From Glossina fuscipes (lineage: Eukaryota; Arthropoda; Insecta; Diptera; Glossinidae), in assembly GCF_014805625.2 (NCBI RefSeq), contig NW_023998556.1:298904-362903 (forward strand): DNA of 64,000 nt, written 5' to 3'. Position numbers and translations under genes: made by a program. The notes beneath the pieces were generated by a model. That model was not told the origin of the DNA and searched no databases. It saw nothing but the letters and a program-made list of their open reading frames with translations. This document shows, one piece after another, positions 37,178 through 47,909 of the stretch (position 1 is the stretch's first letter; each line of letters opens with the position of its first letter).

Positions 37178-38190
37178 ATGGCCCCGGAGCCGCCAGATAA
37201 AAACTCAAATAGATTTCATCTATTAGCAGACGTGTTTCCACAAAGAAAAAAAATTAAAAATTCCGATTTTCCGGTGTTGTGATTTCTCCAACTGATCCCT
37301 CCATTACAATTTCGCAAATCAGCCCTTTTGCCATTAAAAAAGCACAAGATGGCATTAGAACATATATAGATTCTATATCGATTCTACGCGATGGGAATTT
37401 ACTTGTCATCGCTGGGAACCCGGGCGCAACCGAAAAGCTCATAAAATTGAAATCATTAGCTAATTTATGTGCTATATCCGCTAAACTGCATGACAAACTG
37501 AACTCGGTTAAAGGCGTAGTTTATGCCCCATGATTGAAGCATGTGCCGGAAGATGAAATTCTTCGCGAAATGGGCAGTGAAGGAATGCCTGAAGTCTATC
37601 AATTCACCAAATTAAATGACGATGGAAAAACGCGCTCCCCTACAGGAAGAATTATTTTGACTTTTGACCGCTATCGGCTACCGCCAACTGTTGATGTAGC
37701 TTGGTACAAATGTAAAGTAGAACTCAACATTCCAAATCCTATGAGGTGCACAAACTGCCAACGCCTGGGTCATACGGCAAAAAAATGCACCAGTGCTCCA
37801 TCTTGTCCTAACTGTCTTCATCCACACTCTGGAAACTGTACGCGTAGCTTGCGCTTAAATTGCAACGATCAACATTCGGCGTTAGACAAACAACGCCCAC
37901 GTTTTATACAAATGCGTGGAATTCTAAAAATCAAAACACAAAATTACTGTAGCATGGGTGAAGCGCGACGCAAGTACCGGGATATGAATCCATCTGGAAC
38001 CCAAAGAATTAGCAATAGCAACACCTACGCTGTTGTTGCGTCGCAAATCGAGCTTAATAAGCCTTTAACTCCAACTCCTTCCAATGAAAAATCTGTTCTA
38101 CCATCAACCAAAAATTACGTTGCCAAACCAGTCCCATTACCCGCCAAAGATAATATTGAAAAAATCAAAGTATACCTCACGAACGCATAA
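37178..38190 (+). pseudogene. LINE ORF1 (gag-like, zinc knuckles), broken
   Basis: The start ATG at 37178 gives MAPEPPDKNSNRFHLL. A frameshift near 37260-37280 moves the reading to another frame (ISPTDPSITISQISPFAIKK), and a TGA at 37531 interrupts between VVYAP and LKHVPEDEIL. The remainder is open to 38190. Zinc knuckles CTNCQRLGHTAKKC and CPNCLHPHSGNC mark the nucleic-acid-binding part. Such proteins coat the element RNA in ribonucleoprotein particles. Confidence 0.88.
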
Positions 38191-38228
38191 ATTCAAGCTC
38201 AAACATACGAGCCGCAGCGATACAAATA

Positions 38229-39415
38229 ATGTTAAACATAAAATTTACAGTGCTTTCGCTCTATATCCCACCTTCGCAATCGTTTTCTCAGCAAGAACTC
38301 TACAATTTATTTTCCAGTGCTTTCATCGAAAATAAAAGGACCCCAATTTCTCTTTCAAATTGTATTGACAGATGCCAACTTCCTGGAAAATTGCATATCT
38401 ACCTTAGAACTTGAAAGTTGTCTCTCTAAACCGAAGGAGAGGACACCTGATCTAGACCGCATCTCCTTTCAAATGAACAGTGCGCTGTCTAATTCAAGTA
38501 AAAAGAAATTACTGGACCTATATAATACGGTATTTTGGCTGGCCATATGCCGTACATGTTGAAACTGGCAACAGTTGCTCCAATTCCAAAGTCAAAAAAT
38601 GTCTCCATCGCATCGGATTATCGCCCAATCTCTCTTTTACCTTACCTCTCAAAGATATTGGAAAAGACTATGGCATCTAGATTATTTTGGTTTCTTGAGT
38701 TCAAGAACCTGATAACAAAGCAACAAGGTGGTTTCAAGCGGGGTAGAGGGTGCATCGACGCTCTGTTACATATTGATTATTTTACAAGCAAAGCAATTTA
38801 CGAACGAAATCATGTAACGTTTCTCTAAATTGATCTAACAGAGTTGGTCTTCATGTTGTTTAAGACTCTTGAAATCATGGAATTTTGGACCCAAATTTTT
38901 GAACTACATCAAATCATTCATGTCGCATCGGCGGTTTAAAGTTAGAATCAACAATCATCTTTCTGATTCCTTTCTGCCAATGAATGGCATTCCGCAAGGA
39001 TCTTCCCTTTCTGTCACGCTTTTCCAGATCGCCTCCTATGAAATTAGCAAAATTCTTTGCCGGGTACCAAGAGTGGAACATTGTCTCTACGCAGACGTTG
39101 TATACATTTTTACAAAAGGAAAAGATAGCACAAAGGCAATCAACATCCTCGAATCTATTGGACGAGGGATATCAAACTCGTCAGGGGCTAAAATTTCCAT
39201 AAAACGTCTAAAAAAACGACGGAAAAATTAAAATGTTATGGGTACCAAGTCACATCGGTTTATTGGGAAATGAGCGGGCTGATCGAGCGGCGAAGTATGC
39301 TGCTTCTGCTCCTCTAGTTGTGGATGATGTCAAGGAAAAGTTGGATCTTCAAAGATACATTGGAAGAAAAGTGAAAGAGAAAATTTCAGAAGGAAATTTA
39401 CAGTATCATCATTAA
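38229..39415 (+). pseudogene. LINE ORF2 remnant: endonuclease end, reverse transcriptase, RNase H
   Basis: Pieces in several frames follow the normal order. The end of the endonuclease reads FTVLSLYIPPSQSFSQQELY. RT motifs are ATVAPIPKSKN, YRPISLLPYLSKILEK, QQGGFKRGRG, GIPQGSSLSVTLFQIA and LYADVVYIF (YADD changed to YADV). RNase H shows MLWVPSHIGLLGNERADRAA. Stops, frameshifts and internal deletions make it non-functional; the loss of the second Asp of YADD alone would inactivate the RT. Confidence 0.88.
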
Positions 39416-39769
39416 CACTACTCTTCCATTAACCCTCAATTAACTCCACCTTTATATCCAACAAATGTTGCGAAAACCAAGATCAAAACATTTTCAAGAA
39501 TTCGCTGTGGACAAACTCTCACTATAAAGCACATTCTCTGCGACTGCCTTAACTTTTCCTTGGCTGGAAGTATTGCATTTGGAACGATTAACCCTTTGAA
39601 CATTTTAAAATCAGCTTCAGAACCGAATATCAATTCTACATATTACTTTATTAATACTACTAAGCTCATTATCTAATGTACATTTATTAAAATTAGAGCC
39701 GATAGCCTGTGTTGCTAGTGCTCAATGTCTTTTTTTTTAGTCTAAGAATTTACTTCATTAGTCTAAATT

Positions 39770-39804
<35 letters not shown>

Positions 39805-39811
39805 TAATAAT
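39770..39811 (+). repeat. (TAA)n tail of the I-clade LINE
   Basis: About 13 TAA units with one ACA variant end the element. The preceding 70 bp (GCCGATAG, TTGCTAGTGCT, TTTAGTCTAAGAATTTA) is shared with the SINE copies at 10.4 and 47.9 kb. Confidence 0.93.
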
Positions 39812-41005
39812 ACAAAAGTCAATCATGACTATTATTATTGATATTCACTAAACATAGATGCTATCAATCCAACTGTGCATATCAACTTAAACCCCGGCTC
39901 AGCGGTACCTGCAGACTGGTTGGTTAACCATCATTCATCATTTTTTTCCCTTCTTTCCTTTTTATTTTTTTTAACACGTATAACTATGCAATCAAATAAG
40001 CAAGTAATCAACAGTAACCTAAAAATATTGATGCATAAGGAAATTTAATACAAACCCAAACCCACGGGAAGGGATTGCTTGGTTAAGATAGGATAGGAAT
40101 GGAATAAGAATAGATTAAGATAAGATAGAAATAGAATAAAAATAGGCTAGGGTAGAATAGGCTAGTTTTAGTTTGAGGTGAGTCAGTCGTGTTTTAGAGT
40201 CGAGAGTAGACCCTCAGTGAGTCCTGTTTGAGACTATACTCTCGAGTAGCGATGTCGTGTATAGACAGGCAGTTTAATTAAGTTAATTATAAAATAAAGT
40301 GAAGGAATAATTATGGAATAAATGAAGGGTCATTGTGAATATAAATTTCTTGTGTCTCCTTCCCTGAGCTGCCGCAGCCTTAGGGAATGGGTCGAACGAC
40401 CTCACAAGTGCCGCCCGAGCAGGGACGCTTCACTTTCCAAAACGAGAGTGAAGTGCAGTGATAAAAAACACACACGAAAGAAAAGTCGATATCACCATTA
40501 AACAAAAATAAACTTTTCATATTAAAGTATGCAAAAGAAACAAAAAACAGCATTGGACAAACAAAAGACAATATTCAGAAAAAAAAAAAATATTAAAACA
40601 AATAACACGCAATTCATCGAAATAAGGGATGGAATGCACTTTGCATAAATTGCATGTAAACGCATCCACACATACAACATCGGTAAGAAAAAGCAAACAA
40701 CCATAGAAGCTCAAAAACATACGAAAAACGAGAAGGCAACAACAACGCCGGGCATTAAACGGCCCATAAGAGCCTGTGCTAAATCAAATGGCGCAAAGTG
40801 CTCGCCGCGAGAAACCCGCTACGCCGAACACAACGAATTGAAAGAAACAAGTTGTCATAAAAATGCGAAGGGGAGACAGAAAATATCAAACAATATTTAA
40901 AATTTCTTCTATATGTGCACACAGGGAAATTAATCAAGGTATTTTTTTAAATCTTGTAAGATTTATGTTAAAAGGTTTATGCAACAAGCTTTCTATTTTT
41001 AGGGA
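39812..41005. other. No recognised gene; purine-rich GATAG/AATAG runs
   Basis: Includes a stretch of AGGATAGGAATGG-type degenerate repeats at about 40080-40170. No protein-like frame with support. It lies between the LINE tail and the second part of the P450. Confidence 0.5.
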
Positions 41006-41845
41006 TCGAGCTATTTAATAAGACGTCAACGGAATACTTTATGCATTTAGTCTTGGATGAAATATCGTAAAGAAAGTCATACTATAAGGCCAGATATGAT
41101 TAATATGCTAATGGAGGCAAGAGGCATGTTAAAAAATGACAACTTGAAATCACATAACAACGAGTGGGGCAATGCTTTTTATTTTTCTTTGCTGGTTTCG
41201 AGACAGCTGCCTCGTTACTATGTTTGATTGCCCATGAGGTGATGGAAAATCCCGATGTTCGAGAAAAATTCTTACAAGAAATTTAGGATGTCGATCCAAA
41301 TTTGGATGGCAAACCCTTAACTTACGATGTAATACTGAATATGTATTACATGCATATGGTAGTTTCCGAGACATTACGCAAATGGAGTGTTGCCCCTGCA
41401 ATGGATCGGGTGTGTCCCGATGATATAACTTATGAGCTGAAAACCGGTCAAAAGTTGGAAATTAGAAAAAGTGACGCTATTTAGATACCAGCTCTTGGTA
41501 CACATCGAGATCCTCAATATTATAAAAATCCCAACAAATTTGATCCCGAACGAATTAGGGAGGCGAATAAGGATAACATAACACCATTTACATATTTACC
41601 TTTTGGTTGGGCCCTAGAAATTGTATTGGTCGGTGATTAAGTGACTGATGGCCAGTCTATCGTATACTAATTTATATTTCTCTTTCTCGGGTTGACGTTT
41701 TGCTTTGTTAGAAACTAAAGTTTTAATATATTATCTGTTACGTGATTTCCATCTCGTTGCGGCTAAGAAGTCCAAATACAGCTCAAACTGGATGCTAATC
41801 CAATTCTTGCCTAAAAACGGTTTTTGGCTCAGATTTATTTGTAGG
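41006..41845 (+). pseudogene. CYP9-family cytochrome P450, C-terminal piece
   Basis: Continues the P450 interrupted at 33.93 kb. Blocks in order: RPDMINMLMEARG (about 41090), the I-helix FFAGFETAASLLCLIAHEVM, KPLTYDVILNMYYMHMVVSE with the K-helix motif ETLR, PALGTHRDPQYYKNPNKFDP, and FTYLPFG. Stops replace codons at 41284 (after FLQEI) and 41482. In the haem loop an extra base in GGGCCC shifts the frame immediately before the cysteine; the shifted frame would read GPRNCIG. The C-terminal LLETKVLIYYLLRDFHLVAA and NGFWLRFI follow at 41700-41840. The order and the CYP9-like motifs show that both pieces come from one gene copy. Confidence 0.92.
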
Positions 41846-43510
41846 AATTAGTTTCTTTTATGCACTACTTTCTTTTTTATCAAATTATGTTTTCTAGTAT
41901 TTCTGAGAATTACGGTAAGGGGACTTTTTTTATAACTAATGCACTTCATTTTAAACTACTTCTAAACAACTAAGAACATTATAGTCGGTCAAGGTCGACC
42001 CTACGATACACCATGTTGTCTAACATAATTCTTATTTTTCTTATAGAACACAAATCTTGTTATATCTTGTTTTTATATAAAAGCACGTTTGTCACGTGCG
42101 TATTTACGGGGAAGCTGGCCCAAAACGCAGTTTAATGTAGTATAAGTTTAACCCTTATATAGGGCATGGTCCAAAAATAGTCGTATATAAATATAGGTCT
42201 TGTCAATCGGATGCTTGCCACAGGCAGAACTTAATTTGTGGAAACAATCACAATGTATAACTTAATTTGTGAAAGAATCACAATGTAGAACTTAATTTTT
42301 TTGTGTTTTTCTTTTCTCGTTCTAATCAAAGTGACAAAGCGTATTCGCAATAGAAATCGTTTTTATTTGTTTTCTTTTTAAGGGTATCAGAATTCATAAG
42401 ATTTCATCAAGTTGGTGTGTCGAAAAGTTCCTCACAGCGCGATTAGAGATTTGTGTGGACGGAAAAGAAAAGCCAGCGTGATGATTCGCGAGCCAGCTGT
42501 TCAGTCCTTTTCTTCGATATTCTTTTCCCCGTTTCGTCCGTACCGAGTTTCGAAAGAAATTCTATAAAAATGTGCATGAGATTTTATAGTAGCTAACCTG
42601 GGACAATAGGGCCACTCGTCCGTTGCTATCTGTATTCTATTTGCTTTTATTGTCTCTAACCGTTCGAAATGTCATCGAGGAGAGTGGTTCCATCAGTTGC
42701 TCGGAGATAACGATAAAGCTGAGCTTGCCATTCCCCATCGGTATGTCAAAAAAAAAATCCCTGTCTGTAAAGTCAAACACAAAGGAATATTTCGTTAGAG
42801 ATCTGTTACCTCTTTGACTGCTTTGACACAGCTCTTTTATAGTCGCAATCACCGCCAATATTCTCACACATTTAGTGTTACGTATGTTACGTTGGCTTCA
42901 ACGTGTTTGCCTCTCTCTATGTTACAACCCCAGCTCCGACATGTATGAAGATACTTTCCTTAGTGATAATACTACCTGCTATGTATGGTTTGCCACGCCA
43001 ATGCATGATTTTTTCCAAATCCTTCATGTATAACTTATGTTTATCTTATTGGTATGCTTGTTTGTATGCCTATGCTTTTGTAAAATATTAACCGTCTGTG
43101 CTTACAATATGTTTACTTAGGCAAAGGGTTTTGTTTCCTTTTATTTTTATCCTATGTGTGTGAGGTCAAATTTGTCCCCAACCATAGCCATGAATGCATC
43201 AGATTTCGTGGAGTGTAAAGAAGGCTTATAACTCTAGCAGTTTACATGCGCTATCATTATCTGTTCAGAAAGATTACTCCCTGATTCAAAGATATATGAG
43301 CTATCACACGCAACGGGATTAGTCAACTGATTCATAATTAAATCTAAGGAAAAAGACGGCGAACCAACTACAAAATATAAAGAGTTTGATTGCAATTATA
43401 TTAATCACTAAAAAATATATAATACAACACTACCTTACGAGCCCAAAACACACTAATCGTTCTAAAATATGCCAGATAATAGAATTTAATCTATGCTTTC
43501 TGTCTCTTAG
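41846..43510. other. No recognised gene
   Basis: Contains a short imperfect repeat at 42228-42296 (AACTTAATTTGTG..AATCACAATGTA, three units). Two overlapping open frames at 42623-42867 on opposite strands have no motif. Confidence 0.5.
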
Positions 43511-43942
43511 GTATTATTATAGCAGCAAGCGGCTTTGCTGAAGTACGTTGGATTCAGAATATAACGAAGCAAGATACTCATGGGAAACGTCAGAAGACTA
43601 TTGAAACTTTTTCCGCCTCTGAAATATACTACAGTAACGGTATATCTACGGACAAAGTGGTGGAACTCAAATGGTATTACCATTAATAAATTTTTCCTTT
43701 TCAAACCATTATACCAACAAATGTTCTCACATCGCTAAAAGGACCCTGGGATCAAATAGGTCATGAAGTTAGTGTGGTGGTAGATCGCGTAATGCGTTAT
43801 AACAATATATTTAAGCATCCGTATACAGTCACAATGACGCACGGTTTAAACTTATGGTATTGTAATAATATGACGGCAATTAATGGCGTCTTAGGGAAAA
43901 TCATGGACAATATATCAAATCATGACAATATAGTTATACAAT
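43511..43942 (+). pseudogene. Alpha-arrestin (ARRDC-type) fragment
   Basis: An acceptor (TTTCTGTCTCTTAG) precedes 43511. The frame reads SGFAEVRWIQN and ETFSASEIYYSNGIS, two adjacent stops (TAA TAA) at 43686-43691, then IFPFQTIIPTNVL, GHEVSVVVDRVMRYNNIFKH and PYTVTMTHGLNLW. These are conserved elements of the arrestin N-domain as seen in insect arrestin-domain proteins, which link membrane cargo to ubiquitin ligases. Similarity ends soon after 43860. The retained splice acceptor points to a genomic copy and not a processed one. The missing ends and double stop make it a pseudogene. Confidence 0.8.
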
Positions 43943-44770
43943 AATAAGATAATAATAGTCATTTGTGAACAGCAAATTTTAAGGTGTGGGAAGATAACTG
44001 AATTCTATAGTACAGGATCACAACATAGAAAATAATTTGTGTGTTTGTAAGATTGTAACGTTGTTTTGTCAATTTTCAAGAAATTTATAAACAAAATAAA
44101 AATGCTTCGAATTTCGTGTAACAACTTAATGTATTCCATCGAACCTCACCGGGCTATCGCAGAGTAATCTATACCCTGCTCTACTTTTGCTCTTCTTCCG
44201 TCCATGATTTGCAATGGGAGATGGCGAACTTGGGTCCGACAAGCATTAACCTACTTTCCTTTCATAACAACAAATTGATTTATATTGCACCATCCCAAAG
44301 ATATACAATTGTTTCATTATTAATTATCTGAAAAGAAAAGAAAAAACAATGTAGTGTAATTTGCTACATGGTATTAATAAAATTGTGGATATATTCATCT
44401 AATGTAATAATACTTACATAATTTTATTTATGCTTAAGAATGCTTAAAAAGGCGTATTTTTGTTAAATTTTGAAATTGCTTAAGATTGGTTAAGATTGAT
44501 TAACTTCGACACGGTTTATGAAACGACGAATTAAATAGATAAAAGAAGAGCAGAATCACAGAATTTGTAAAAGAACGAGAAAAGAGAACATTTTAATAAT
44601 AACATATAATAATGATATAGTACAAAAATTGACTTATAGATATATACAATATGTAGAACTTTTTACTTATAATACTCAATAAAACAAAGATTCTTCATGT
44701 AACACTTTATCAAAAATACTTTTTATTTATGCTTAACAATCCTTAACAATGCTGAACAATGTTTACTTAC
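43943..44770. other. No recognised gene; (C)TTAA(G/C)AAT-type short repeats
   Basis: GCTTAAGAATGCTTAAAA near 44431-44450 and GCTTAACAATCCTTAACAAT near 44732-44751 form degenerate repeats. The expected downstream exons of the transporter pseudogene on the minus strand were not found here. Confidence 0.5.
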
Positions 44771-45225
44771 CCACGCTATACCCATGAAACCTACAACGCG
44801 AAACACGCAAGACCAATCAAAATAATCCAGTACAAATGAGCTTAAAACGCCTGTTAGTAAAGCACCCATCGCTGAGCCAGATGTTAATAAAGTGAAAAGA
44901 CTTGTGCGCTCTGTTGTGCAAAGATTCTATAAAGAAAAAATTCCTATTGTGCAAGCAAAATCTTCTTGTTTCTTTTACAAATCACTTACCTGGCTAGTTA
45001 AGCTAATCATACTGGCAAAATGTACGCCTTGAAAGGCTACGTTAACTAACCGAACGATTGCTATGAGTGGAATGGCGTAGTTTTTGAAATATGGGGCCTC
45101 CCATATTATATATGGCATTAGGAATGTTAATTAAGTGCAACCAAAAGCAGCAAATAAATTACTCGTTGACCACCAAAGCGGTCGTTGAAGAAGTAACCAC
45201 CAACCACCTTCGAAGAGCATAGAAA
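44771..45225 (-). pseudogene. SLC17A9-like major-facilitator transporter, two exons
   Basis: On the minus strand, exon 45225-44990 and exon 44926-44771 are joined by a 63-nt GT-AG intron. The first reads VVGGYFFNDRFGGQRVIYLL, with the MFS loop motif G-x-x-x-D-R-x-G-G, then a one-base frameshift, then IWEAPYFKNYAIPLIAIVRL and QGVHFASMISLTSQ. The second is intact: LCTTERTSLFTLLTSGSAMG, TGVLSSFVLDYFDWSCVFRV and VGFMGIAW, ending in a good donor. These match vesicular nucleotide transporter-like SLC17 proteins. The 5' part of the gene is cut off about 50 bp before the LTR at 45274. Confidence 0.82.
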
Positions 45226-45273
45226 TTAAAATCAATTAATTCAATTTACCAAACACACGTCCTGAGTAAGTGT

Positions 45274-45735
45274 TGTGAGGGCAAATTTTGCACAAAACCT
45301 GGTGCTGGGGTAGCTCAGTGGTTCCAGGTTTTTTGCTCGCAGGAAATTTGTTTAGTTTTTGATGTAACTTATTTACACCGATTAAATGGGTTTTTCTCAA
45401 GTTGAATTCACACAAGATTTTTATTTTTCTTTGAAATGTCATTTCTCGTGAAAAAATATATCCAATATATTTCTTCGTTGACCTTTACAATTTTTCTTTC
45501 TATATCCAAGGTAAGTACATTTTTCTTAAGTCCTAGCACCAGCATTATTGTAACCGCACCAACCAAACCAGCACATCCACTCCCTAACTAACTCCGCGAT
45601 CAACTCTCTCTAACTTAATTTATTCTAACTTAACTGAACCCGTCTTAACCTCGACTTAAGCTAACTATTCTAATTTCTCTTTACTAAAGTGCTCTTTACT
45701 TGATTCTAACTCTCTTAGAATAACTTACTATAGTG
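45274..45735 (-). repeat. Left (3') LTR, diverged and truncated
   Basis: Begins TGTGAGGGCAAATTTTGCAC on the plus strand and follows the right LTR block by block to CTAACTCTCTTAGAATAACTTAC, then loses similarity before the expected CTCACA end. It is about 180 bp shorter than the right copy. Confidence 0.75.
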
Positions 45736-46210
45736 AAGGTAGCGCAAGCTGTATAAACTTCGCTTGCAGTGGTGGTTGATTATGCAGAGCAGATTGCTAC
45801 TATTGTTGATATTTCCCTTCATACCGCTCGGTATAGGTAAATGTAAAAGAATTTGTTTAACTTCTGTTCCATAAGAAATTTTGCTTTCATTACTAGTGGC
45901 TTTTTTGTTTCCTGCTGTTCCATTTTCTACGACCATTATTGCTGGAGGCATACCTGACGTCAGATGGCCTGGTTCAACCGATGAACAGTCGTTGAAGTTG
46001 TTGCTAGCATATTGCTGTGCATATTGCCTTTGCTGAATTCATTGTAGTTCTTGTGATGTTATTATTATGACTACCATATTGTTGGGTACTGACCTCTGCT
46101 GGTACTTGCTGTTGTTGCTGTTGCTGCTGCTGTTTAATATTGTTGCTAAAACTGCAATGCGAAGGTTGTTGGGGTATGTAGTCGATCGCGTTGTGGGCAT
46201 GATGTATTCA

Positions 46211-46726
46211 CTATTGTTCATGAGACAGGTTTATCTCGGGGTCCGTATGGATTCCATCGCTAGTAGTGGACTCTGCGGTAGTCTCCGCGTTGGCAGCAGG
46301 TAATAGTTTATACGCCCCATCGATTGAAGATTCAGCATTGCACGATCTGTGGATTCGGGCAACTGGCGGTGTTCGTTCTGGGCACATCGTCTGCATGCCG
46401 TCGCCGTATTTATTCTCCTCTCTTCTGGCATTGAACCCGATGCTCATGCCTTGTTATTCGGCGGATCGAGCCATCCGGCGCCTGGCTAAAATTCTCGGCG
46501 TCTTTCTATGAGGGACTCACGTGCCGTGTTGCCCGCCGCCCGCCCGAATGGCCACCAAATCGCTGGCGAGCTCCATGAGTTCGGCCAAATGTGTGAATTC
46601 ACGGCCCCGTATGCACCACAGATAATCGGGTTGCGCATTCGTACAGATGCGTTCAATTTCTGCTCTTCCGGCATCACGGTGTGACGCATCAAGGCATGCA
46701 AGGCCTCGAGCTAACGTTGAAGTCAT
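46211..46726 (-). pseudogene. gag remnant of the LTR element
   Basis: The minus-strand frame from 46726 reads ERICTNAQPDYLWCIRGREF then THLAELMELASDLVAI, the hydrophobic AELxELA type of capsid C-terminal segment found in insect Ty3-like gag proteins. It then shifts frame (RESLIERRREF). A zinc-knuckle-like ACRRCAQNEH follows near 46390 in another frame. No protease or polymerase follows before the left LTR. Confidence 0.55.
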
Positions 46727-47878
46727 GATATCGAGGGGACGGATTTTAAAAAGACAAGGGGACTAAAATATAGTTCGTAGTTTCCCTATGGGCGCTTTGA
46801 ATATATAATCCTTTATTTCGTTTCTTTGGCCAGTGAAACTTTCTAAATGGTTTATGGCCTATATATTTGTATGATTGTTATTTGCAACAAATTTCAAAAT
46901 TTCAGAATGATATATTGCATAAAGATCGTAAGTTATTGAGGGAACAATTCTTCTTTTTTTTGTTTACTTTTTTTCTTTATATTTTTTTTCCTTTTATTTA
47001 TTTCCCTAGTTATATATTTTTTTTCAAGTTATTTTTAAATCCCTTGCTTAATTAATTTGTCATATAGACGATGCCTAATTGACTGTTAAAGCAATGGCCG
47101 AATTAGAATGACATTCAATTCCTTAAATCTTTAAATGGCAAAGCACAATTTCATTTGCTTCGGCGCTAAGAAACCTATAATGATATTTAATGAGGTTAAA
47201 TCCATTCATGTGCTAAGTAGCATACTTGATATATTTTAGATTTGCCTGTGTTCCTCGCATATATTTTCATTCTATTATTGGTTTGTTACCTCCGAGATAT
47301 AGTCATATCGGGTAAATTGTTTATATGAACTTCTTTGTTTGTACAGATTTATTTACCATATATTTTGTATGGCTGATCTTTTATTTCTTTTTTTTTATAT
47401 TTTTCTTGAAGTCGCTAAACGGTCACAGACGTGCTTGGAATTGGAAAAAATTATATTTTAAGGTTTCGTTTTTTCCCTTATCTGTTGCTGTTGTTTCGTT
47501 GGTGGTGGTGGTGCTGACGTTTTCTTTCCTTGTTAGTGACAAAAGCCGCAATAGAAGAAGTAGGCAAAAGACTTCGATGAATTACAAATGGAATGTAATG
47601 CTGCTGTTGTAATGCCCACACTTTTACTGTTGGCTACCGTTCGGGTGGTTATTACGGCTTCAATGACACAGGGACATAAGGTGGATGGGTTGGCTTCAAA
47701 TGCTTTAAAGGCTGATGACGATGGGTACGTTGTAGCTGCTGTCCCTACTGATGCTCCTGTTATTATTGCTCCGCCCACTATCGATTACTTTCTCGGTGAA
47801 ATTAACCTTCAGATTGTTAATATCACTAAGTTTATGAACAATTTCGTCAACATTAGCGGCAATTTTCACTGTGTTCTC

Positions 47879-47909
<31 letters not shown>

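Larger units (their letters stand above)
36845..39811 (+). mobile_element. I-clade LINE with ORF1, damaged ORF2 and (TAA)n tail
   Basis: The 5' end is placed near 36845-36870 (CAGTTGACATCGACTTGTG), just before ORF1. ORF1 runs from 37178 to 38190 and ORF2 remnants from 38229 to 39415. A 3' untranslated region is followed by a TAA repeat at 39770-39811. RNase H inside ORF2 and the TAA tail, instead of poly(A), are both features of the I clade, such as the Drosophila I factor. The body is about 3 kb, shorter than a full I element (about 5 kb), because much of the endonuclease and RT is deleted. Confidence 0.88.

Noticed and set aside
39233..39415. Independent small RNase H gene
   Set aside because: It is the C-terminal part of the damaged I-clade LINE ORF2 just upstream.
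45300..45325. tRNA gene (GGGGTAGCTCAGTGGTTC resembles a tRNA 5' end)
   Set aside because: It lies inside the LTR, the matching segment of the other LTR has a different sequence there, and no T-arm or acceptor partner follows.
46067..46511. Plus-strand open frames opposite gag
   Set aside because: Shadows of the minus-strand gag remnant, which carries the recognisable capsid-like segment.
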